From NCBI GenBank assembly GCA_937911325.1, contig CALDSD010000054.1:1-64000 (forward strand): a stretch of DNA of 64,000 bases, given 5' to 3'. The position numbers and the translations under genes are program-made. The notes under the pieces are model-generated. The model had not been told where the DNA came from, ran no database searches, and was given only the letters and a program-made list of their open reading frames with translations. The DNA comes from an uncultured Neomegalonema sp. GTDB taxonomy: Bacteria; Pseudomonadota; Alphaproteobacteria; Rhodobacterales; Rhodobacteraceae. Below are positions 1 through 7,848 of this stretch, piece after piece; the first letter of the stretch is position 1, and every line of letters begins with the position of its first letter.

Positions 1-19
1 ACGGCAGTTTTTCGCTCAT
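1..19 (-). CDS. possible start of a CDS leaving the left edge
   Basis: An ATG on the minus strand at 19-17 opens a frame reading Met-Ser-Glu-Lys-Leu-Pro before the window ends. A GAGG sequence lies just upstream. It would follow the porin gene in the same direction, 59 bases after its stop. Six codons are too few to identify anything or to prove that the gene is real. Confidence 0.3.
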
Positions 20-78
20 CAGGCCCTCATATTCACGCGCCGGCGCCGCCGCGCCGACACGTGGTCATATCGCGTTGG

Positions 79-1152
79 CTAGAATTCCAGGCTGTACGTC
101 GCCAGAGCCCCGACCGTATGCGAGTCCAACCCTTCCTCTTCAGCGAATTTATAGCCAAGCCCAAGGCCAAAACCATGGCCTATATCGTACTCGATCGTCG
201 CAGTCGCCAGCTGGTCTGTGTCGACATTCTCGATGTCCCGCACGGTGTATACGGCGGAACCCGTCCAGTCGCCAATCGTGTAGGCGGCCCCGAACACGCC
301 GTAGATCGCGTCGTCCTCGCCACCGCCCGCATTGGACAGCCACACGCCTTCGCCAAGCAGCTCAAGCTCGCCATCACCAACCGCAAAGGCGCGGGTCAGG
401 GCAGCCGAAGCGCCAATTTCATCCTCAGGATCTCCATCGCCAGCGGCAAGACGGCGGAAGCCGAGCGAATAACCGGTTCCTGCGACGTCACCGTCGAGCG
501 CGACAGTGAAGTTCTCCAGAGACTCGGTATTGCCTGCGCCGCCATCCTCCTCATCGAGCTGACCGCGGTCCTGAATAATTGAATCGCTCAGAGCGGTGGT
601 GTCGGCGAAGAAGACGGCTGCGGAAAGAACATGTTCGCTCTCCCCGAGCGCGAGTGGGATCTCGATCCCGCCGCCGATCTGTTCGGTCAGTTCGTAGTCT
701 TCGGCGAAGTCTACTCCGTAGATCCCTGGCGCCGCGTCCCAGCCAATTGCAAAGGCCGGGTTGAATTTGCCGCCTTTCAGAGTTCCCCAGTCCGCATCAT
801 ATTGAGCGAAAAGCTCTGCAGCATACAGGCCGTGGTCTTCGAAGAACACGTCGTCCTCGGGATCGAGAACGGGTTCGAACACCAGGGTCGACCGGACCGA
901 AAAGCTGCGAGTGAACTGTGCGGTCAGCCCCGCTTCGATCGTGGCGAACGTGTTCTCCAGCTCGGCTTCGGAGTCGTCAGCGTCATATGTTGAGTCATGC
1001 TGGACCTCGACGCTGACTTCGCCCGAGAAGATTGAAGAGAAAGGTTCGTCTGCCTTGCCAGCTGGCTCGGCTAACGCTGTCGTCGAGGCTCCAAAAGCCG
1101 CCATAGAAAAAAGGACGGCAACGCCGCCCGAAATACGTAACGTGAGAGACAT
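79..1152 (-). CDS. outer-membrane beta-barrel protein (porin-like)
   Basis: A 357-residue outer-membrane barrel, probably a porin for small solutes. The first 28 or so residues are a Sec signal peptide with a hydrophobic core and an Ala-rich cleavage region ending near TALAEP. The mature part is acidic and made of short amphipathic stretches with aromatic ends. The last residues are YSLEF; a C-terminal Phe is the usual BAM recognition signal. There is no plug domain, so it is not a TonB-dependent receptor. It is the last gene of the minus-strand run hemP, unknown, imelysin, porin, separated from imelysin by 176 bases with two hairpins. A role in iron uptake is inferred only from these neighbours. 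Confidence 0.75.
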   Translation of the reverse strand: MSLTLRISGGVAVLFSMAAFGASTTALAEPAGKADEPFSSIFSGEVSVEVQHDSTYDADDSEAELENTFATIEAGLTAQFTRSFSVRSTLVFEPVLDPEDDVFFEDHGLYAAELFAQYDADWGTLKGGKFNPAFAIGWDAAPGIYGVDFAEDYELTEQIGGGIEIPLALGESEHVLSAAVFFADTTALSDSIIQDRGQLDEEDGGAGNTESLENFTVALDGDVAGTGYSLGFRRLAAGDGDPEDEIGASAALTRAFAVGDGELELLGEGVWLSNAGGGEDDAIYGVFGAAYTIGDWTGSAVYTVRDIENVDTDQLATATIEYDIGHGFGLGLGYKFAEEEGLDSHTVGALATYSLEF

Positions 1153-1253
1153 CGGTCTCGTTGCTCCTTAGCAATGGGAAAAAGGAGGGCTGGCTACGTA
1201 ACGGTCCGGGCACATGATTGAACCGTCGTTCTTCGCTGGCTTAGTTTTGGGAG

Positions 1254-1279
1254 GAGGCGGCGCACCGATACGCCGCCTC
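1254..1279 (-). other. GC-rich hairpin between imelysin and porin genes
   Basis: A perfect 9-bp inverted repeat (GAGGCGGCG and CGCCGCCTC) with an 8-base loop. It is the second of two hairpins after the imelysin stop. No U-run follows in the transcribed direction, so it is not a classical intrinsic terminator. It could slow transcription, protect mRNA ends or set different levels for the two genes. Confidence 0.6.
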
Positions 1280-1289
1280 ACATCCAACC

Positions 1290-1316
1290 CCAAGGAGAGG
1301 AACGACGTCTCCTTGG
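1290..1316 (-). other. hairpin just after the imelysin stop
   Basis: A perfect 9-bp inverted repeat (CCAAGGAGA and TCTCCTTGG) with a 9-base loop, 12 bases beyond the imelysin stop. In RNA one arm contains AGGAGA, a Shine-Dalgarno-like string, but no start codon follows closely. It stands in tandem with the hairpin at 1254-1279. Confidence 0.6.
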
Positions 1317-1328
1317 AGCTGAACTTGA

Positions 1329-2615
1329 TCACTGAAAAACAGCGTTTGGGTTGTCGAGACTGTCAGAGCCTTCGAATTCGATTGCGTCCAGGTTCAATGC
1401 GGCCACTGCACGTTCGATGCTGCGCGTCTGCGTCACCAGCGCGTCGACGGCTGTCGTGATCAGTTCGCCGCCCGCCTCGTTGTTCGGGGCAAGCAACTGA
1501 CCGTATGACCACCCCGCCTCCGCCGTCGATTTGACGGCGCCCAACGCAGCCATTGTCGCATCGAGCTCCACCGACAGCTGCGCGTCGACCGTCGCGTCCG
1601 CGGCGGCAACGAGATCTGACAGCGACGCGCCTTCGACGACGCGACCGTCAATGCGTACGTAACGACCGTGATAGACGTTCCGGATCCCGAGCCCATCGTA
1701 ATAGTGGCTGTTGTGGGTGTTGTCGGCGAAGCAGTCATGTTCTTCCTCTGGGTCGTTCAGGAGAAGACCGAGCTTCATACGCTCGCCAGCCTGTTCGCCA
1801 TAGGAAAGGCTGCCCATGCCGGTGAGGATCGTGACTACGCCGCCATCGTCACCTTTCGCAGCGAGTTCAGCGCGGGCGGCGCCCCCGGGTTTCCAGGCGT
1901 CCGCCATTTCTTGAAGATCCGAGATCAAGAGGTCGGTTGCAGCTTTCAGGTATTCCGCGCGGCGATCGCAGTTGCCACCGGTGCAACCGTCGCCCTGAAC
2001 GTAGTCGGTGTAAGGTCGGTTGCCGGCTCCGGGCCCTGTACCGTTCAGGTCCTGCCCCCATAGCAGGAATTCGATGGCGTGGTAGCCGGTGGCGACATTC
2101 GCTTCGACCTCGTCCACCTCGTGCAACGTATCCGAAAGAAGCGCCGGCGTGATGGCGCTCGCATCGATGGTCTCCCCCGAGAGCGTGAAGCTCGCGTTGG
2201 CGACCACATTGAGGCCCGCGAAGGGGTTTTCGTCCGTCGGTCCGGCCTCGCCATCGACGTAGTCGATCAACCCCTCGTCGAGAGGCCAGGCGTTCACTTT
2301 GCCTTCCCAATCATCGACGATCGCATTGCCGAAGCGATACACTTCCGTCTGCTGATACGGCACACGCGCCTGCAACCAAGCGGTTTTCGCCGCTGACAGC
2401 GTCGCCGGCGACGGAGCGGCGACCAGCGCGTCAATAGCGTCACCCAGCGCCTGAGCGGAGAGCAATGAATCCTCGTATCCAGCCTCTGCAATCGCGGCAT
2501 AGGTCTCGATAACCGCCGACTTCTCGACAGCGAATGCGTTCGGGGCAGACAGTGTCAGCGCAGCTACCGAGGCCAGCAGCCTCGATCTCCAACAAGCGCT
2601 TAGGTGAAAAAACAT
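1329..2615 (-). CDS. imelysin family protein (peptidase M75-like)
   Basis: An imelysin/EfeO-type periplasmic protein (Pfam PF09375) of 428 residues, normal for the family. A signal peptide ending near AFAVEK directs it to the periplasm or outer membrane. The family signature GxHxxE is present as GYHAIEFLLWGQD, and the early PYQQTEVYRFG and WPLDEGLIDYVDG segments are also typical. Imelysins are iron-regulated proteins linked to iron uptake; peptidase activity is doubtful for most members. It starts 29 bases after the unknown protein that follows hemP, so the four genes probably form one iron-responsive transcript. The di-haem peroxidase and second imelysin often found beside it elsewhere are absent. 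Confidence 0.9.
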   Translation of the reverse strand: MFFHLSACWRSRLLASVAALTLSAPNAFAVEKSAVIETYAAIAEAGYEDSLLSAQALGDAIDALVAAPSPATLSAAKTAWLQARVPYQQTEVYRFGNAIVDDWEGKVNAWPLDEGLIDYVDGEAGPTDENPFAGLNVVANASFTLSGETIDASAITPALLSDTLHEVDEVEANVATGYHAIEFLLWGQDLNGTGPGAGNRPYTDYVQGDGCTGGNCDRRAEYLKAATDLLISDLQEMADAWKPGGAARAELAAKGDDGGVVTILTGMGSLSYGEQAGERMKLGLLLNDPEEEHDCFADNTHNSHYYDGLGIRNVYHGRYVRIDGRVVEGASLSDLVAAADATVDAQLSVELDATMAALGAVKSTAEAGWSYGQLLAPNNEAGGELITTAVDALVTQTRSIERAVAALNLDAIEFEGSDSLDNPNAVFQ

Positions 2616-2644
2616 CGTAGATCCCTCTTTCGTTCAAATCATCT

Positions 2645-3169
2645 CTAGTGAAGTCCCCAATTCGAAACGTGCGGACGGTCTATCGCCGTGCTCGCCCGCT
2701 CTGCGATCAGGGTTGGTTCAATCTCCTGCAAAACGTGCGCGGAGATCGGATTCAGGACGCGGCCCAGTTGCGCCGCGGTTTCAACAGTCTCGAAGCGGCC
2801 CGCCGCAAGACCGTGTTGGCCCGCCTGAGTGTAGGCTTCGTCCAAGCCGCCGTAGCCTGCCTTGCAACCCTGCTGAGCCTTTGCGCGCTCGTCTGCGCCA
2901 ACGCAATCGCAAGCTGTTGAGTGGCGGTAGACTTGACGTCTGACATGTTTGGAGATCGCAACGAGATACGCCTCGAACAACGCAAGCGCCGCGTGTCCCG
3001 ACTGACGTCCAGCCTTGGCCGCTAGCGCATTCCAAACAGCCTGCTGACCGCAGACGCTATCGAGCCACCGACGCAGCATCCAGATGAAGAGCCGCTCGGA
3101 ATCGCAGCATCGGTCGAACGCGCCCACGCGGCGCGCTCCTTCTGGCATGTCACGTCTGTCACCGCACAC
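2645..3169 (-). CDS. conserved hypothetical protein downstream of hemP
   Basis: A 174-residue cytoplasmic-looking protein of unknown function. The GTG start at 3169 is preceded by AGGGGG that overlaps the hemP stop, which supports coupling; an in-frame ATG at 3148 is the alternative. The middle has the pattern LALFEAYLVAIS followed by RRQVYRHS and CDCVGADE, which recalls small alphaproteobacterial proteins often found next to hemP. There is no signal peptide or membrane segment. Two Cys-x-Cys type spots (RCCDSE, CDCVG) could bind metal, but this is speculation. The neighbours suggest a role in haem or iron handling. Confidence 0.6.
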   Translation of the reverse strand: MCGDRRDMPEGARRVGAFDRCCDSERLFIWMLRRWLDSVCGQQAVWNALAAKAGRQSGHAALALFEAYLVAISKHVRRQVYRHSTACDCVGADERAKAQQGCKAGYGGLDEAYTQAGQHGLAAGRFETVETAAQLGRVLNPISAHVLQEIEPTLIAERASTAIDRPHVSNWGLH

Positions 3170-3182
3170 CGTCCATGCCCCC

Positions 3183-3395
3183 TCACTTCGTCAGCAAAAG
3201 CTTGTTTTGGCGTGTGAGGCGAAGGACATAGACTTCGCTCGCGTGTCGGATGGCGATCTCCCGCCCGCCTTGAAGAAGGTCATCGATCGCGACTTCGCGG
3301 CGCCCGCCGGCTTCTTGCCTTTCCAGCAACTGGGTCTTCTGCGAGACATCCTGCTTTGTGGATGCAGTCATTGAACTGATGTCCGTAGGCGGCAT
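3183..3395 (-). CDS. hemP: hemin uptake protein HemP
   Basis: A 70-residue HemP protein (PF10636). The C-terminal half carries the family pattern: a basic turn (GGRREVAIDDLLQGGREIAI), then a strand ending in YVLRLTRQNKLLLTK, nearly the consensus ending of HemP. HemP is a small cytoplasmic protein at the head of many haem-uptake operons, reported to help haem transport or to activate its genes. Here it is the first gene of the iron run. The ATG at 3395 gives the longest form; a second Met eight residues on is possible. I found no clear Fur or Irr box upstream. Confidence 0.85.
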   Translation of the reverse strand: MPPTDISSMTASTKQDVSQKTQLLERQEAGGRREVAIDDLLQGGREIAIRHASEVYVLRLTRQNKLLLTK

Positions 3396-3664
3396 CTCGC
3401 CGTCAGAAAAAAAACGTCGAGCATCCTTTCAATCCGCCAACTACAAAAGCCGTCGCAAGCGTCGCACTCTGACAAACACTCCCGGCAAACATTTAGGACC
3501 CCGTTGAGATCGCCATTCGAATGGTGCTCTCCAGCCAGGTTTCGCATTGGGACGCCCCTCGATAGTGGGATAGCCCTGGCTGGCGCGAGGCGCTGGCTTG
3601 GACGAATATGACGCGACTCACCGCGACACCTGCATAATAACCGAGCTTTTTAGTCGGAAAAGAG

Positions 3665-3689
3665 ATTTCTGACTGAAACAGTCAGAAAT
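3665..3689. repeat. perfect 11-bp stem hairpin
   Basis: ATTTCTGACTG and CAGTCAGAAAT flank a 3-base loop, giving a perfect 25-base dyad in a locally AT-rich patch. On the minus strand it is followed by CTCTTTTCC, a poor terminator tail. It could be an operator or part of a structured RNA. Confidence 0.7.
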
Positions 3690-3715
3690 AACCTCAAGTC
3701 ACATACCCAAGCCTG

Positions 3716-3782
3716 TCCGCTCTTGGAGTTAAGCGGACATACCCGAAGAAAGGGCCGATGTCGGCTTTATCCCAAGAGCGGA
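3716..3782. repeat. inverted-repeat element (TCCGCTCTTGG / CCAAGAGCGGA)
   Basis: Two exact 11-bp arms, 3716-3726 and 3772-3782, enclose 45 bases. A competing 8-bp pair TGTCCGCT/AGCGGACA (3714-3721 and 3732-3739) shares the left arm. The layout resembles dispersed extragenic elements seen in other bacterial genomes, but only one copy is present here. Confidence 0.55.
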
Positions 3783-4218
3783 ACTCACGTAATGCTCTGA
3801 TAGCTTGATCAGTTGGCTACTCCGGGCTCAAAGCCGACGTTCAGCTCGGTGCGAACACGGCATGCTAGCCTAGCTAGTCGACATTGGATTGGCGTTTGGG
3901 TGTGGCGCGGTGATCAAAGGACCCGCTAAGTTCACGCCTAATCTCCCCGTGCTTTGCCTGCGACGGCCGGCTTGGGACAGGGGATGGTTGATCGGTCGAA
4001 GCGACCGCTGGTCCCGAAACATGTTTGGGCGATCAGCGTTAGGCCGGAGATCGCCAAGGCGATCTTGCTCGGAACAATGCCGATCTGTCCGCCCCGCCCG
4101 CCTGGGCGGTTTTGGGCCCGATTTTGCGGATTGGCCGCCGCTCTGGGGGGCAAAATGGGGGACAAAAAATCGCGCCCTCAAATTCCTCCAACGTTTTCAG
4201 CGCCTTGAATCTTGGCGA

Positions 4219-4303
4219 TGGTGCCCGGGGGGGGACTCGAACCCCCACGACCGAAGTCGGCGGATTTTGAATCCGCTGCGTCTACCAATTCCGCCACCCG
4301 GGC
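4219..4303 (-). tRNA. tRNA-Leu (anticodon CAA)
   Basis: The minus strand folds as a leucine tRNA with a long variable arm. The acceptor stem GCCCGGG (4303-4297) pairs with CCCGGGC (4229-4223). The anticodon stem GCGGA/TCCGC encloses the loop TTCAAAA, giving anticodon CAA, which reads UUG. The T arm contains GTTCGAGTC. The 3' CCA (4221-4219) is encoded in the DNA. The protein frames that cross it on both strands are the usual spurious translations of tRNA genes. Confidence 0.97.
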
Positions 4304-4451
4304 CCAGGCTGCGCCAAACGCCAGAAGCGTTGTGTAGGAAGCGTGTGCGGACGGGTCAAGCGTGTCGCTCGGCGCCACACCCTGCGACTTCGCTCGGCGG
4401 AGAACGTCTTGCCCGATGGACAGCGCTCATCCAAGCCCCTAACGAGCGCGC

Positions 4452-5033
4452 ATGATCAGGAATTTGTACGACTGGACGATGCGAAACGCCGAAGGACCAA
4501 ACGCGCTTTGGTTCCTTGCGATCGTCTCTTTCATTGAAAGCTCGGTGTTCCCAATCCCGCCAGACGTCATCATGATCCCGATGATCCTCGCCGCGCCGCA
4601 TAAGGCCTGGTTGATCGCCGGGGTCTGTACCGCGGCCTCGGTCGCGGGCGGCGTCGCCGGTTATGCGATCGGTTATCTGGCGTTCGAAAGCGTCGGCGCG
4701 CCGGTCCTGGATTTCTACGGCAAACTCGACAAGTTCGACGAATTCAGAGCCTACTTCAACGAGTACGGTTTCTGGGCGGTCTCCGGCGCGGGGCTGACGC
4801 CGTTTCCCTACAAGGTGATCACCATCGCCTCAGGGGCGACGCAGCTCGACATGGTCACCTTCATCTTGGCCAGCATCGCAGGCCGTGCGCCGCGGTTCTT
4901 CTTGATCTCCGCGCTGCTGTGGAAGTTCGGGCCGCCCATACGCGACTTCATCGAGCGCTGGCTTGGCCTTCTCGCGACCATCTTTTTCGTGATGCTCTTC
5001 GGCGGCTTCATCGCCATTGGGTATCTGATCTGA
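4452..5033 (+). CDS. DedA/YqaA family membrane protein (SNARE-associated fold)
   Basis: A 193-residue inner-membrane protein of the DedA/YqaA group (PF09335). The segment FIESSVFPIPPDVIMIPM carries the Glu and the Pro-rich re-entrant motif. A second signature, GAGLTPFPYKVITIASG, contains the Pro-Phe and Lys seen in the YqaA branch, and GRAPRFF follows. Four or so hydrophobic stretches surround these. DedA proteins are linked to lipid carrier or phospholipid transport and envelope homeostasis. The dsbB-like gene starts 12 bases downstream, so the two are probably co-transcribed. Confidence 0.88.
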   Translation: MIRNLYDWTMRNAEGPNALWFLAIVSFIESSVFPIPPDVIMIPMILAAPHKAWLIAGVCTAASVAGGVAGYAIGYLAFESVGAPVLDFYGKLDKFDEFRAYFNEYGFWAVSGAGLTPFPYKVITIASGATQLDMVTFILASIAGRAPRFFLISALLWKFGPPIRDFIERWLGLLATIFFVMLFGGFIAIGYLI

Positions 5034-5045
5034 GGGTGTGAACCG

Positions 5046-5540
5046 ATGCTCGCCGAGACGCTCAACGATCCGCGTCGTCTGACCATGCTTGCGCTGATCG
5101 GCGCCGCAGCCGTCTTTATCGCCGCGCTGATCTCCCAGTACGGCTTCGGTTGGCGGCCTTGCGTCCTTTGCCTGTGGCAACGCTATCCGTACGCGATCGG
5201 GGGCGCGCTGGCGCTTGGCGGGCTCGTGCGGCCCGCGCAGGCCCCGCTTCTCTGGGGCCTGGCGAGCATCGCCTTTCTCGCCAACGTCGCGCTCGCGGCC
5301 TTTCACAGCGGGGTCGAGTTCGGGTGGTGGGAAGGATTCGCAAGCTGCTCTGCGCCGGACCCAGGCGCGGTCAGCGCACAGGAACTGTTCGAACGGCTGC
5401 AGGAGGTCTCGCTGGTGCGATGCGACGACCGGACGCCGTTCCTGTTCGAATTGACGATGACGAACTGGAACCTGCTGGTTTGCGCGGGCTTCGCCGCGCT
5501 GCTGGGGCGCGCCGCGATGCTGTCGCCGCGACACTCTTAG
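5046..5540 (+). CDS. dsbB: disulfide bond formation protein B
   Basis: A 164-residue DsbB-type inner-membrane quinone reductase that reoxidises periplasmic DsbA. It has four hydrophobic helices. The first periplasmic loop has the redox pair C39-V-L-C42 in WRPCVLCLWQRYPY. The second loop contains FASCSAPDPG and a distal LVRCDD, giving the second cysteine pair. Length is typical. It follows the DedA gene by 12 bases. Its role fits the cytochrome c maturation genes at 49-53 kb, which also need periplasmic thiol control. Confidence 0.93.
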   Translation: MLAETLNDPRRLTMLALIGAAAVFIAALISQYGFGWRPCVLCLWQRYPYAIGGALALGGLVRPAQAPLLWGLASIAFLANVALAAFHSGVEFGWWEGFASCSAPDPGAVSAQELFERLQEVSLVRCDDRTPFLFELTMTNWNLLVCAGFAALLGRAAMLSPRHS

Positions 5541-5546
5541 CTGCGG

Positions 5547-6161
5547 CTACTCTTCGAGTTCCGCATCCCAGTACAGGTAGTCCATCCAGCTCTCGTGCAA
5601 GAAGTTTGGTGGAAACTTGCGCCCCACGTTCTGAAGCTGCATGGCGGTTGGCCGAATGGGCTTGCGCGCCAGCGTCATGTTCGCTTTCGCGAGCGTCAAA
5701 CTGCCCTTTTTCAAGTTGCACGTCCCACAGGCGGCGACGACGTTTTCCCATGTCGTCTTTCCGCCTTTCGAGCGCGGAACAACGTGATCGAAGGTCATCT
5801 CGCCGCCGGCGCCGCAGTACTGGCAGGTGAACTCGTCGCGCAGGAACAGATTGAAGCGGGTGAAAGCCGGATAAAGCGCCGGCTTGACGTATTCGCGCAG
5901 CGCGATCACGGACGGCAACTGCATCGTCAAGCTCGGGCTGCGGACTTGCTGCTCGTATTGGGCGATGATGTCGACGCGTTCCAGAAAAACGGCTTTGACC
6001 GAGTCCTGCCAGGACCAAAGGGATAGAGGAAAATATGAAAGGGGTCTGTAATCGGCGTTGAGAACTAAGGCGGGGTGGTCTCTGAGGCTCGATGGACTTC
6101 GGACGAAAGCCGGCGTTTCTCCGGAGTCCCTGGGCCTTATCATACTGCCAATTGTCGGCAT
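5547..6161 (-). CDS. HNH endonuclease family protein
   Basis: A 204-residue HNH protein of a type conserved as a single copy in many alphaproteobacteria. The zinc and active-site module is FTCQYCGAGGEMTFDHVVPRSKGG, followed by TWENVVAACGTCN. This gives two CxxC pairs, the catalytic His of the DHVVP strand and the Asn of the second half. An N-terminal 60 residues (VLNADYRPLSYFPLSLWSW) are the usual leader domain of this subgroup. The first Met is used; an ATG six codons in is equally possible. It converges on dsbB with a 6-base gap. The cellular substrate is unknown. Confidence 0.9.
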   Translation of the reverse strand: MPTIGSMIRPRDSGETPAFVRSPSSLRDHPALVLNADYRPLSYFPLSLWSWQDSVKAVFLERVDIIAQYEQQVRSPSLTMQLPSVIALREYVKPALYPAFTRFNLFLRDEFTCQYCGAGGEMTFDHVVPRSKGGKTTWENVVAACGTCNLKKGSLTLAKANMTLARKPIRPTAMQLQNVGRKFPPNFLHESWMDYLYWDAELEE

Positions 6162-6459
6162 CGACTCTTCCCTCCCGACCTGCTCGTTTCGAGCGTCGGA
6201 ACGGGATCATCCATCCCTCCGCTCATCGCCTCATCGTCAAGACCGGATCCCATCATCCCAGTCATTCGCCTCAGTTTTCAGCCAAGACGCTCAAACTATA
6301 TCTCGCTGAGCTTGGCTGTCCAACCCCAACATCAAGGGTCCATGGCGCCTGTGGCGATGTGATACCATCGAGCTGCGACGGAATTACGACAAGCGGCGCA
6401 AGTGAGCCGGCGCGCCGCAACATGTCGTCAACAGCTATAGATGTGCCTGGGTCTCACCT

Positions 6460-7110
6460 TCAATTCAGAACATCTTGTAAGAAGCCCGCGGCAAGCTGCA
6501 GACCATCTTGCGCAATGCCGTGCCCCACACCCTTGCTCACATGCCAACGGACGGCGAAGCCGGCCGCAGCCAGCGCCTCGCGCGCCGAGTGCATCTCAGC
6601 AACCGGGATCATTTCGTCCATATCGCCGTGGATCAGCAAGACGGGCGGCTTGGCGGCGCCGGCCGCCTCCCCGGCAAGGCGGCCAGAGAAACCGACAATG
6701 CCGGCCAACTCCGTCGATCGGCGCGGACCGACATGCAGGCTCATCATCGTGCCCTGACTGAACCCGACCAAAGCGCAGCTGCCTTCGTTCAGACCGTGCG
6801 CCGCAAGCTCCTCGTCGAGGAACGTGTTCAGCGTCTCAACCGCAGCCGCAAAGCCATCCTGCATCGCTTCTTCGCTGGACCCGTCGAGCCACGGAATCGG
6901 AAACCATTGATACCCCATCGGATTGTTGGCGCAGCGTTCCGGGGCGTTTGGCGACACAAAAGCGGTGTCCGGCAGAATCGACGACAGCGGTTGCGCCAAG
7001 CCGAAGAGGTCGTTTCCGTCGGCGCCATATCCATGCAACAGCACAACAAGGCTCTTGGTTTCACCTGAGGCCGCAGGCAGCCTCGGCCCATCGATCTTCA
7101 CCGCCATCAC
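6460..7110 (-). CDS. carboxylesterase/phospholipase family alpha/beta hydrolase
   Basis: A 216-residue serine hydrolase of the YpfH/carboxylesterase group. The oxyanion loop is LHGYGADGND, the nucleophile elbow is GFSQG, the acid lies in HGDMDEMIP and the catalytic His in GVGHGIA, all in the usual order. There is no signal peptide, so it acts in the cytoplasm on short acyl esters, possibly thioesters or lysophospholipids. It lies 7 bases downstream of alkA in the same direction and is likely co-transcribed. No specific substrate can be read from the sequence. Confidence 0.9.
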   Translation of the reverse strand: MMAVKIDGPRLPAASGETKSLVVLLHGYGADGNDLFGLAQPLSSILPDTAFVSPNAPERCANNPMGYQWFPIPWLDGSSEEAMQDGFAAAVETLNTFLDEELAAHGLNEGSCALVGFSQGTMMSLHVGPRRSTELAGIVGFSGRLAGEAAGAAKPPVLLIHGDMDEMIPVAEMHSAREALAAAGFAVRWHVSKGVGHGIAQDGLQLAAGFLQDVLN

Positions 7111-7117
7111 TCAGTCC

Positions 7118-7765
7118 TCATGCTTTGCCGTCCCGGCCTTTCAAATGGCGGTAGTAGGCCCAGAGCATCCGCGCGGCAACCGCGCGCCATGGCGACCACG
7201 GCGCGCCCAGACTGTCGAACACCTTCTCCTTGGGCCTTTCGTCCAGGTCGAAGAGAACCTTGGCGGCCTCTTGCAACGCGATATCGCCGACCGGCAGCAG
7301 ATCGGCGCGCCCCTCGCTGAACATCAAGTAGACCTCCGCCGTCCAGCGCCCAATCCCAGTGACCGCGCAGAGTTCGGCCATCGCGTCCTCGGTGGGCGCG
7401 AGCGCCAGCCGATCGAAACAGATCCGCCCCTCCGCGACCGCGCGGGCGCTCTCGTGCGCGTATCGCGCCTTTGGTCGCGAGAGGCCCAGCGCGCGCAGCT
7501 CTTCCGCGGACCGCCCAAGCGTCGCCTGCGGCGTGACGCACCCGGCCGCCTCGATCCGGGCCCAGATCGCGCGACCGGAGGCGACCGAGACCTGTTGCTC
7601 GACCAAGATCATGAACAGCGCGGCGAACCCGCCAGACCGACGCCGCAGCGGCGGAGGGCCGCCCGCCCGCAGCGCGATCTCAAAGCGCGGCTCGACCGCC
7701 AACAGATAGTCGACGCCCTCCCGAAGGTCGGCCTCACACGTGATGATGCGTCTGGCTTCGATCAT
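7118..7765 (-). CDS. alkA: DNA-3-methyladenine glycosylase II (AlkA type)
   Basis: A 215-residue HhH-GPD base-excision glycosylase that removes alkylated purines from DNA. The helix-hairpin-helix is AVTGIGRWTAEVYLMF, followed by LLPVGDIALQEA, where the Asp of the GD pair is the catalytic residue. The upstream FMILVEQQVS segment is the usual Ile-x-x-Gln-Gln helix of the family. It lacks the N-terminal TBP-like domain of E. coli AlkA, so it belongs to the short form. A Tag-type enzyme at 17 kb covers overlapping lesions. It is divergent from gluQ with an 83-base gap that must hold both promoters. Confidence 0.9.
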   Translation of the reverse strand: MIEARRIITCEADLREGVDYLLAVEPRFEIALRAGGPPPLRRRSGGFAALFMILVEQQVSVASGRAIWARIEAAGCVTPQATLGRSAEELRALGLSRPKARYAHESARAVAEGRICFDRLALAPTEDAMAELCAVTGIGRWTAEVYLMFSEGRADLLPVGDIALQEAAKVLFDLDERPKEKVFDSLGAPWSPWRAVAARMLWAYYRHLKGRDGKA

Positions 7766-7848
7766 GTCGCCTGCATAGCCGTTTCCATCTCGGGCGCGTC
7801 AACCCTGATCGCGTTGCGCTGGCGCCGTCATCTTCTTAAGACCTCGCC

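Larger units (their letters stand above)
3396..4218. other. dyad-rich non-coding block between hemP and tRNA-Leu
   Basis: I find no convincing gene in these 823 bases. They hold several perfect inverted repeats: CCATTCGAATGG at 3513-3524, AGCCAGG/CCTGGCT at 3533-3581, an 11-bp stem at 3665-3689 and an 11-bp repeat pair at 3716-3782. The hemP promoter should lie in the part nearest 3396. Near the tRNA there is a doubled G-run at 4146-4167. A GC hairpin with four Ts (around 4095-4115) looks terminator-like on the plus strand, but no plus-strand gene precedes it. Confidence 0.6.

Noticed and set aside
3396-3500. Fur or Irr box in front of hemP
   Set aside because: I looked for GATAAT-type and TTTAGAA-type boxes and found no convincing match, so no site is claimed.
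4178-4378. Minus-strand frame containing VAELVDAADSKSADFGRGGSSPPP
   Set aside because: It is the known spurious translation of a tRNA-Leu gene. The same holds for the frames at 4039-4248 and 3889-4455 that cross the tRNA.
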